Shown: piece by piece, positions 1-5,147 of the stretch | Layout: the number at the start of each line of letters is the position of its first letter | How positions within the stretch are numbered: the stretch's first letter is position 1 | Assembly (NCBI GenBank): GCA_002684755.1 | Contig: NYVS01000171.1 | Span: 1 to 7,404 of the forward strand | Direction of reading: 5' to 3' | DNA from: Phycisphaerae bacterium | GTDB taxonomy: Bacteria > Planctomycetota > Phycisphaerae > Phycisphaerales > SM1A02 | Length of the DNA: 7,404 nt | Made by a program: the position numbers and the translations under genes | The notes under the pieces: model-generated | Database searches by the model: none | What the model was told of the DNA's origin: nothing | The model's input: only the letters and a program-made list of their open reading frames with translations

Positions 1-414
1 CTCGATCGAGCGGACGCCGAGGTCGTGGCGATGCAGAAGTGGGACGAACGACGACTCGCCTACGACATCGCGAGCAACAAGCGAGGGCTCTACATCCTCA
101 CCTACTTCAAGTCCGATCGCTCCCGCATCCCGAGCATCGAGCGGGACTGCAACCTGAGTGAACTCATCCTCCGGGCGATGGTCCTCCGGGCCGAGCACGT
201 TCCCACCGAGGAGATCGAAGCCGCCGACCAGCGGGCCACCCTCGAGGACGAGATCAAGCTCCGCGAGACCCAGGCCGCCGAGGCGACGACCGCGGCCCCG
301 ACCGTCACCGCGACGGCACCTGCGGCCAAGGCCCCGGCGGAAGCCCCCGCCGAGGAAGCCCCGGCCGAAGCGGCGGCGGAGACCGCGGCCCCGGAGACCG
401 GCGACGCGGGCTGA
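1..414 (+). CDS. rpsF: Ribosomal protein S6 (bS6), 3' part, with long Ala/Glu/Pro tail
   Basis: The reading frame is open from base 1, so the gene starts upstream of the window; 137 codons are visible and, judging from family length, roughly 40 to 50 N-terminal residues are missing. S6 is a small-subunit ribosomal protein that binds 16S rRNA as a partner of S18. The S6 hallmark KWDERRLAYDI (codons 13-23), then a hydrophobic strand YILTYF, and IERDCNLSELILRAMVLR are the central and C-terminal parts of the ferredoxin-like S6 fold. The fold ends near base 267. Bases 268-411 encode a 48-residue extension almost wholly of A, E, P and T, not part of the S6 core and probably disordered. The GTG at 25 and ATG at 31 lie inside the conserved core and are not the real start. 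A strong terminator follows at once, and ssb is the next gene, which fits the usual rpsF-ssb neighbourhood. Identification is secure; the function of the tail is unknown. Confidence 0.93.
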   Translation, partial: LDRADAEVVAMQKWDERRLAYDIASNKRGLYILTYFKSDRSRIPSIERDCNLSELILRAMVLRAEHVPTEEIEAADQRATLEDEIKLRETQAAEATTAAPTVTATAPAAKAPAEAPAEEAPAEAAAETAAPETGDAG

Positions 415-445
415 TCGCCCGACCATCCGGCTCCAGATGTCCACC

Positions 446-483
446 ACGCGGGGGGCGACCGATCGGTCGCCCCCCGCGTTTGA
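446..483 (+). terminator. Rho-independent terminator after rpsF
   Basis: Bases 446-479 form a perfect palindrome, giving a 15-bp GC-rich stem closed by a GATC loop (461-464). The 3' arm runs into TTTGATTT, an interrupted U-tract on the + strand only. This is the classic shape of an intrinsic terminator for rpsF and separates it from ssb. Confidence 0.85.
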
Positions 484-597
484 TTTCGAGGGTGAAGGCG
501 ATCCGAATGTGGACGAATGGTCGCTTTTCGGCATGGTGCGGGCAGGACGCCGAAGTGGCTGCGTAAACTCCGTGATTCACGACCTCGGAGACCAATC

Positions 598-1104
598 ATG
601 GCCAGTTTCAATCAAGTCATTCTGCTCGGCAATCTCACCGGCGACATCGAGTTGCGTCACACCCCCTCGAACCAGACCGTCGCGAACATCGGCCTCGCGG
701 TCAATCGAACCTTCCAGACCAAGGACGGCGAACGACGCGAAGAGACGACCTTCGTCGACTGCGAGTCCTGGGGCCGCCAGGCCGAGGTCATGGCCCAGTA
801 CCTCTCGAAGGGCCGTCCGGTCCTCATCCAGGGCCGACTCAAGCTCGACTCGTGGCAGGACAAGGACGGCGGAAACCGCTCGAAGCTCAAGGTGGTCGTC
901 GAGAACTTCCAGTTCGTCGGTGGACGTGAAGGCGGCGGCAACGGCGGCGGTGGCGGCGGAGGCGGCTCCTATGCCTCCGCGGGTGCCCCGGCCGGTGGAC
1001 AGCAGTTCAGTGGTGGTGGTGGCGGCGGTGGTGGTGCCGGCGGTGGCCAGGCATCCGGCGGCGGCGGACATCAGGCCGTCGATGCGGACGACATCCCGTT
1101 CTGA
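598..1104 (+). CDS. ssb: Single-stranded DNA-binding protein SSB
   Basis: SSB coats single-stranded DNA in replication, repair and recombination, usually as a tetramer, and recruits partner proteins through its acidic C-terminal tip. The 168-residue product begins MASFNQVILLGNLTGDIELR, typical of the SSB OB fold, which spans about residues 3-108. It includes NIGLAVNRTF (30-39), the FVDCESWGRQAE segment (52-63) with Trp58, and the LIQGRLKLDSW strand (76-86). Residues 109-158 are a linker with two runs of eight glycines. The protein ends in DADDIPF, the conserved partner-binding tip. The start at 598 has GGAG at 587-590, seven bases upstream; an in-frame ATG at 517 would add 27 basic residues unlike any SSB and is rejected. 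The length is normal for the family. The gene lies between the rpsF terminator and its own 3' hairpin. A weak -10-like TAAACT at 564-569 is the only promoter hint. Confidence 0.97.
   Translation: MASFNQVILLGNLTGDIELRHTPSNQTVANIGLAVNRTFQTKDGERREETTFVDCESWGRQAEVMAQYLSKGRPVLIQGRLKLDSWQDKDGGNRSKLKVVVENFQFVGGREGGGNGGGGGGGGSYASAGAPAGGQQFSGGGGGGGGAGGGQASGGGGHQAVDADDIPF
931..1068 (+). repeat. Glycine-codon low-complexity tract in ssb
   Basis: This stretch encodes the SSB linker and consists largely of GGC/GGT codons, including two separate octaglycine runs (residues 116-123 and 139-146) split by a serine/alanine/proline/glutamine spacer. The mix of GGC and GGT suggests expansion followed by drift, or selection for glycine itself. 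It is a flexible linker carrying the DDIPF tip away from the OB fold. Confidence 0.8.
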
Positions 1105-1184
1105 TCCGACGCCAGACCGATCCAGCAAGGCCTCGTCGTCCCGGAAACGGGGTCCGAGACCTTCGAAATCGAGCATTCCGCACC

Positions 1185-1214
1185 GAACCAGCCCTTCCTT
1201 CCAAGGGCTGGTTC
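1185..1214 (+). terminator. Hairpin after ssb, likely terminator
   Basis: GAACCAGCCCTT (1185-1196) and AAGGGCTGGTTC (1203-1214) form a perfect 12-bp stem with a six-base CCTTCC loop, 81 bases after the ssb stop. No continuous T-run follows (TGTCATAAT comes next), so it is weaker than the other two terminators here. It could terminate ssb inefficiently or protect the 3' end of the transcript. Confidence 0.6.
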
Positions 1215-1223
1215 TGTCATAAT
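1215..1223 (+). promoter_or_regulatory. Extended -10 promoter candidate for rplI
   Basis: TGTCATAAT fits the extended -10 pattern TGnTATAAT with a single mismatch (C for the first T). It starts at the base after the hairpin stem. The hexamer 17 bases upstream of the -10 (1195-1200, TTCCTT) is a poor -35, as is common when TGn is present. Predicted transcription start is near 1230, giving an rplI leader of about 67 bases. No -10 of similar quality was seen elsewhere in the ssb-rplI gap. Confidence 0.45.
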
Positions 1224-1296
1224 CTCCGATCTCATTCGCTGGGGCCGCCCCTGTTGCGACGGCTCCTAACCCGGAAACGAGGACAGCGAGAACACC

Positions 1297-1923
1297 ATGC
1301 CTGCCAAGTCCACCAGAACCATCACCCTCCTGCTCAACCAGAACGTCGAGAGCCTCGGCATCGTCGGCGACGTCGTGACCGTGAAGCCCGGCTACGCCCG
1401 GAACTTCCTGCTCCCGCTCGGCATCGCCGAAGCACCGACCGACGAACGCGTCGAGTCCCTCAAGGCCGCCCGGGCTGAAGCCCTCGCGGAACTCGAGAAG
1501 GTCCGCGGCGAGCGGAAGCAGATCATCGACGCCCTCGAGGAGATGAGCATCACGCTCGTCCGAAGCTGCAACGACCGCGGCGTCCTCTACGGCTCCGTGA
1601 CGCAGCGGGACATCTCCGACGGCCTGATCGAACTCGGCCACGGCGTCGACGAGCGGGCCGTCCGGCTCGCGAACCCGATCCGTCGAGTCGGCGACTACCC
1701 GGTCGTCATTCAGTTCGACAAGGATCTTCGAGCCCAGGTCCACATCGTGGTCGAAGCCGATCGCTCGCTCTCCGAGGAGTCCGAGGAGATGGAATTCGAC
1801 AACGAGGGCGAACTGATCGAGCCCTCCGCCCGTCGAGCCCCCGAGGCCGACTCGGAAGGTGGCGAGGAGACGCCCGCCGAGGAATCGACGACCGAGCCCG
1901 CGGCCGAGACCTCCGAAGCCTGA
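1297..1923 (+). CDS. rplI: Ribosomal protein L9 (bL9) with acidic C-terminal extension
   Basis: L9 is a large-subunit protein that binds 23S rRNA near the base of the L1 stalk and helps keep the reading frame. The product is 208 residues, against about 150 for the usual family member. The N-terminal RNA-binding domain is clear: LLLNQNVESLGIVGDVVTVK (11-30), followed by PGYARNFLLPLGIA (31-44), the L9 signature. A charged connecting helix (about 50-82) leads to the C-terminal domain (about 83-153), including GVLYGSVTQRDISD. The extra 55 residues (154-208) are rich in E, S, A and P, strongly acidic and probably disordered, similar in style to the tail on the S6 protein nearby. The ATG at 1297 has only a weak purine stretch (GCGAG, 1286-1290) upstream, but the first residues match L9 proteins. 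In many bacteria rpsR lies just before rplI; here a 192-bp gap with a hairpin and promoter takes its place. Confidence 0.96.
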   Translation: MPAKSTRTITLLLNQNVESLGIVGDVVTVKPGYARNFLLPLGIAEAPTDERVESLKAARAEALAELEKVRGERKQIIDALEEMSITLVRSCNDRGVLYGSVTQRDISDGLIELGHGVDERAVRLANPIRRVGDYPVVIQFDKDLRAQVHIVVEADRSLSEESEEMEFDNEGELIEPSARRAPEADSEGGEETPAEESTTEPAAETSEA

Positions 1924-1958
1924 TCGATCCCGGACTTCGCTCCGGCGAGATGCCATCC

Positions 1959-1998
1959 ACGACCGCCCGCGACTCCTCGATTCGCGGGCGGTCGTTTT
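1959..1998 (+). terminator. Rho-independent terminator after rplI
   Basis: Bases 1959-1972 pair perfectly with 1982-1995 (14 bp, GC-rich) around a nine-base loop, and the 3' arm ends in TTTT (1995-1998). It lies 35 bases after the rplI stop and is a convincing intrinsic terminator. The following bases to 2129 hold no clear promoter or other structure. Confidence 0.85.
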
Positions 1999-2129
1999 CG
2001 ATCTTGGAAACGAAAATCCAGCGACCGGGCGCCGCTGGTCGATACGATCTTCGACCGAGCGCCAAATCGTCTCGTGACGCATCGAAGGATCGTGGCGTCG
2101 CCGAGTCGGACTTCAGGAGTCGCGAGCAG

Positions 2130-2501
2130 ATGCAGACCATGGCCGATCCCCCCCGACAGAGCCTTCCCAGCACCCGCCGATCGTTGACCCACAAGTTCGC
2201 GATCGCGGGACACGAGGGGTACCTGACCATCGGACTCTTCGACGATGGGAATCCCGGCGAGGTCTTCATCAAGATGAGCAAGGAAGGGTCGACGCTGTCC
2301 GGCCTGATCCAGGGCTTCTGCCGAGCCTTCAGTCTGGCCCTTCAGCACGGCCTCAGCCCGGCGGACGCGGTCGAACGGTTCCGCGGGATGCGATTCGAGC
2401 CGATGGGCCCGACCTCGAACCCCCAGATCCCCGAGGCCTCGAGCATCCTCGACTACGTCGCCCGCTACATCGATCTCCACTTCGTCCAGACCAAGGGCTG
2501 A
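2130..2501 (+). CDS. Stand-alone C-terminal domain of class II (B12-dependent) ribonucleotide reductase, NrdJb-like
   Basis: The 123-residue product matches, over about residues 18-118, the extreme C-terminal domain of the long adenosylcobalamin-dependent ribonucleotide reductase NrdJ. Recognisable landmarks are HKFAIAGHEGYLTIGLFDDG (21-40), PGEVFIKMSKEGSTLSGLI (42-60), SLALQHG (68-74), RFEPMG (88-93), NPQIPEASSILDY (97-109) and the closing YIDLHF (113-118). The barrel that binds substrate and cobalamin is absent. There is only one cysteine (Cys64), so neither the catalytic cysteines nor the redox-active C-terminal pair is present; it cannot reduce nucleotides alone. Split class II enzymes (NrdJa/NrdJb) are known in Pseudomonas, so it may be a partner subunit of an enzyme encoded elsewhere, or a regulatory or structural relic. 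The ATG at 2130 is preferred: AGGAG at 2115-2119 lies ten bases upstream; ATG 2139 is the alternative. An in-frame ATG at 1950 would run through the rplI terminator and is rejected. The family match is from memory of NrdJ sequences; the role is inferred. Confidence 0.75.
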   Translation: MQTMADPPRQSLPSTRRSLTHKFAIAGHEGYLTIGLFDDGNPGEVFIKMSKEGSTLSGLIQGFCRAFSLALQHGLSPADAVERFRGMRFEPMGPTSNPQIPEASSILDYVARYIDLHFVQTKG

Positions 2502-2543
2502 CGCCCGAAACCCGGATTCGAACGACGCCCGCGGATTCCGGAG

Positions 2544-2552
2544 TGATAGAAT
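2544..2552 (+). promoter_or_regulatory. Extended -10 promoter, probably giving a leaderless mRNA
   Basis: TGATAGAAT matches the extended -10 consensus TGnTATAAT at all but one base. Its last base is six bases before the ATG at 2559, so transcription would start at or within a base or two of the A of the ATG. No recognisable -35 is found at the standard distance. The 57-bp gap to the preceding gene holds no terminator. Confidence 0.5.
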
Positions 2553-2558
2553 CGCGGA

Positions 2559-4313
2559 ATGGACCGGATCGCGCCCCCACACACTTATGACGACCTCTGC
2601 GACGCCGCGCGTCGGGAGGTTCGCTCGATCGATGCCACCGACCTGGCGACGCTCCGGTCGAACGGCTCGAAGGCCGTCGTCGTCGATGTCCGTGAGCCGA
2701 CCGAATGGCAGGACGGCATCGTCCCGGAAGCGATCCTGATCCCGCGTGGCACGCTCGAGAAGGAGATCCACCCGCAGGTGGCGTCCCCGACCGAGACCAT
2801 CTACCTGTACTGCGCGACCGGAAAGCGGAGCCTGCTCGCCGCCCAGACCCTTCAGCGGATGGGGTTCACGGACGTGTGCAGCATCGACGGCGGATTCGCC
2901 GGATGGACCGACGCCGGACTGGAGATCGCGCCGGGCCCCGTCAGCCTCGCGGCACGCGACGAACGCGCCATGGTCGACCACGAGAACTGGGCATCGATCC
3001 GGTCGAACTTCGCCATCTCGAGCCGCACCGTCGAAGTGCTCGACGGATCCACCCGCCCCCTCGTCTACCTCGACCACGCGGCCACCACGCACCCCCCGGA
3101 CTTCGCGATGGAGGAGGTCCGGAACTTCCTCAGTCTCGACTACGCCAACGTCCATCGCGCGTCGTACCAGCTCGCCCGACGCTCGACACTTCGATTCGAG
3201 GACGCGTATCGAACCTGCGCCGCCTTCGTCGGCGCCGACCTCCGGCATCACTGCGTGGTCTTCACCTCGAACACCACCGCCGCCTGCGAGATCGTCGCCC
3301 ACGCGGTCGAACCCCGCCCCGGCGCCGTACTGGTCACCGACCTCGAACATCACAGCAGCGATCTCCCCCACCGCCGGCGTGGGCGGGTGGTCCGGGTCGG
3401 ACTCGATCCCGAGCACCGACTCGACATGGACGCGCTTCGCGCCGCACTCCGGCAGGAGCCGATCAAGCTGGTGTCGGTCACCGGCGCCGCGAACGTCACC
3501 GGCTGGATGCCGCCGATCCACGAGATCGCGGCGCTCGCCCACGAGGCCGGTGCGCTCATCTGCGTGGACGCCGCCCAACTCATCGCCCACGCCCCGATCG
3601 ACATGGGCCGCCCCGGCGAACCGACATCGATCGACTTCCTCGTGGCGGCGGGCCACAAGGCCTACGCCCCCTTCGGCGCCGGCTTCCTCGTGGGCCCGCG
3701 CGACGTCCTCGATTCGGTCGATCCGGTCGTCCCCGGGGGCGGCGTCGCCGCCAAGGTCGACGAGACCGGTGCGACCTGGCTCCCCAGTCCGGACCGGCAC
3801 CAGTACGGAACGCCGAACGTCGGCGGGGCGATCGGGATGTCGGTCATGCTCGGGCTTCTGATGCGGATCACGATGGATGAAGTCCGCGCCCACGAGATGA
3901 AGCTCTTCCGACGCATGGTGGACGGACTCGAAGGGATCGGTGGAATCACGCTGTACGGGCCGCCGGAACTCGAGGAACGCGTCGCGATCGTCCCCTTCAA
4001 CGTCGAGGGCGTCTCGGACATGCTCACCGCCGCGGTCCTGGGCGAGGAGTTCGGAATCGCCGTTCGAAACGGTCGGTTCTGCTCGCACGTCCACAGCGAT
4101 CGCCTCCTTGCCGGAGGCGATCCGGCCGGCGCCGTCCGGGCGTCGATCGGCCTGTTCAACGACGAGACCGATGTCGACGCCTTCCTCGAGGCCGTCGAGA
4201 TCATCCGTCGGAAGGCGTGGAAGGGCACCTACACCGAGCGAGGTGGACAGGTGTCCGGTCAGGACGCCGGACGTTGCGCCGATCGCTGGATGGAGAACGC
4301 CGAGAATCCGTGA
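2559..4313 (+). CDS. Rhodanese-cysteine desulfurase fusion (class V aminotransferase, SufS-like)
   Basis: A 584-residue two-domain protein. Residues about 20-125 are a single rhodanese domain: VVVDVREPTEW (40-50) and the active-site loop YCATGKRS with Cys85, which would carry a persulfide, then GGFAGW. Residues about 165-555 are a PLP-dependent class V aminotransferase fold of the cysteine desulfurase type: VYLDHAATTHPP (169-180), EHHSSD (263-268) with His264 to stack on PLP, Asn312, VDAAQ with Asp337 and Gln340, and GHKAYAPFG with Lys367 as Schiff-base lysine. NGRFCSH places Cys508 where SufS has its sulfur-accepting cysteine, and RASIGLFN supplies Arg527 for the substrate carboxylate. All key residues of both halves are present. 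Likely chemistry: remove sulfur from cysteine (or a related substrate) and pass it to the rhodanese cysteine; the final acceptor is unknown, as no suf, isc, thi or moa gene is in view. Residues 560-584 are an unmatched tail. An in-frame ATG at 2970 would drop the rhodanese and lacks a ribosome site. The next gene follows after 27 bp. Confidence 0.88.
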   Translation: MDRIAPPHTYDDLCDAARREVRSIDATDLATLRSNGSKAVVVDVREPTEWQDGIVPEAILIPRGTLEKEIHPQVASPTETIYLYCATGKRSLLAAQTLQRMGFTDVCSIDGGFAGWTDAGLEIAPGPVSLAARDERAMVDHENWASIRSNFAISSRTVEVLDGSTRPLVYLDHAATTHPPDFAMEEVRNFLSLDYANVHRASYQLARRSTLRFEDAYRTCAAFVGADLRHHCVVFTSNTTAACEIVAHAVEPRPGAVLVTDLEHHSSDLPHRRRGRVVRVGLDPEHRLDMDALRAALRQEPIKLVSVTGAANVTGWMPPIHEIAALAHEAGALICVDAAQLIAHAPIDMGRPGEPTSIDFLVAAGHKAYAPFGAGFLVGPRDVLDSVDPVVPGGGVAAKVDETGATWLPSPDRHQYGTPNVGGAIGMSVMLGLLMRITMDEVRAHEMKLFRRMVDGLEGIGGITLYGPPELEERVAIVPFNVEGVSDMLTAAVLGEEFGIAVRNGRFCSHVHSDRLLAGGDPAGAVRASIGLFNDETDVDAFLEAVEIIRRKAWKGTYTERGGQVSGQDAGRCADRWMENAENP

Positions 4314-4340
4314 TTCACCGCGCATGCCGCACTGGAGACG

Positions 4341-4997
4341 ATGATGTCCGAACCCGTCGAGATCGTCTGCGATGCCTGTGAGCGGTCGTTTCCCGCGAAA
4401 CCCACCGTCGAGAAGATCGCCTGCCCCTACTGCGGCGACATCAATCGCGTCCAGCCCGTGGTGCCGGTCGAGACGATCGATCCGGACCGGCCCGATTCGA
4501 ACGAGCAGGCCGACGGAGACGAGCGTTTCCTCCGGGTCGCCCGACCCGCACTGGTGCGGGGGCACCCCATCGCGAGCTTCGTCTCCTCGGCGACCACCCT
4601 TGCCGGGGCGGCCTTCCTCGTGCTTGCATTGACCTCGCCGAGCATCCCCCACTGGACGTGGTGGATCGGACTCGCGGTGCTGCTCGCGGGCGGCGGATGG
4701 ATGACCTGGATCTTCGTGCTCGGGCACCGATGGGATCGCCTCCGGATCACCTCCCGACGCACGATCGACGAACGAGGCATCGTGATGCGAAGCACCTCCG
4801 AGGTCCTTCACCGGCACGTTCGGAACATCCGCATCACCCAGAGCTTCTGGCAGCGGATCGTCGGCATCGGGGATCTCGAGATCGACAGCGCGGCCGGAGA
4901 CGGCGTCGCGGACATCAGGATCCAGAACGTGCCCGATCCCGACGGGATCAAGCGGATCATCGATGCGGCCCGCGGCCTGGGATCCGCCGAAGACTGA
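4341..4997 (+). CDS. Zinc-ribbon, two-helix membrane protein with bacterial PH (bPH2) domain
   Basis: The 218-residue product starts with a zinc ribbon, CDAC (10-13) and CPYC (28-31), a four-cysteine metal site. A polar linker (about 38-65) follows, then two hydrophobic helices (about 77-99 and 105-127) that would form a membrane hairpin. The C-terminal part (about 131-210) matches the bPH2/YdbS-type domain: RLRITSRRTIDERGIVMR, then HRHVRNIRITQSFWQRIVG and GIGDLEIDSAAG. Both ends would face the cytoplasm. The role of such proteins is generally unknown; similar domains occur in membrane-stress and envelope proteins. GGAG at 4334-4337 is three bases from ATG 4341 and six from the adjacent ATG 4344, so the second may be the actual start; the difference is one residue. 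The short distance from the fusion gene suggests co-transcription. No terminator is evident behind it. Domain calls are confident; function is not. Confidence 0.8.
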   Translation: MMSEPVEIVCDACERSFPAKPTVEKIACPYCGDINRVQPVVPVETIDPDRPDSNEQADGDERFLRVARPALVRGHPIASFVSSATTLAGAAFLVLALTSPSIPHWTWWIGLAVLLAGGGWMTWIFVLGHRWDRLRITSRRTIDERGIVMRSTSEVLHRHVRNIRITQSFWQRIVGIGDLEIDSAAGDGVADIRIQNVPDPDGIKRIIDAARGLGSAED

Positions 4998-5068
4998 TCC
5001 AGCCGGGCTCCGGACGAATTCATCGATCTCCATCGATCCGCACGGCGTCGATGCGGGAAATCGAGTCC

Positions 5069-5112
5069 TGCTCCGAGTACCATGCACGATTCCTCGGAGC
5101 ATCGGCTCCGAG
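5069..5112 (+). promoter_or_regulatory. Alternative-hairpin leader upstream of sucC
   Basis: GCTCCGAG occurs twice (5070-5077 and 5105-5112) and its exact complement CTCGGAGC lies between (5093-5100). The middle element can pair with the first copy (9 bp including T5069-A5101, 15-base loop) or with the second (8 bp, ATCG loop), but not both. Such a layout can act as an RNA switch, but there is no U-tract and the ribosome site is not covered, so the function is unproven. Confidence 0.35.
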
Positions 5113-5147
5113 ACCCCCGATCCAGATCACCCACGACCGAGCCCGCC

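Noticed and set aside
564..569. TAAACT as a -10 box for ssb
   Set aside because: Only four of six consensus bases, no -35 at the right distance and the upstream TG is off by one base; too weak to list.
1105..1296. A hidden rpsR in the ssb-rplI gap
   Set aside because: The gap is shorter than the gene and filled by a hairpin and promoter; no S18 motif in any frame.
2004..2048. TTGGAA ... TACGAT as a promoter for the NrdJb-like gene
   Set aside because: The spacing between the two boxes is 33 bases, about twice what sigma-70-type promoters need.
577..2082. 501-codon open frame on the - strand
   Set aside because: Antisense to ssb and rplI and runs through two hairpins; no family resemblance.
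2970..4313. Internal ATG giving a desulfurase without the rhodanese
   Set aside because: No ribosome-binding site upstream and the longer frame encodes a complete rhodanese domain.
5021..5040. Tandem CATCGATC repeat (two copies, ten bases apart)
   Set aside because: Two short copies in a sequence rich in TCGA/ATCG words; not enough to call an operator.
1710..5102. Very long open frame on the - strand (1130 codons)
   Set aside because: It lies antisense to four well-supported genes, shows no recognisable domain, and is the expected by-product of GC-rich third positions in the + strand genes.
5082..5147. Upstream in-frame start for sucC
   Set aside because: The added 22 residues have no counterpart in SucC proteins, whose N-terminus is M-x-HEYQ; kept only as part of the leader finding.
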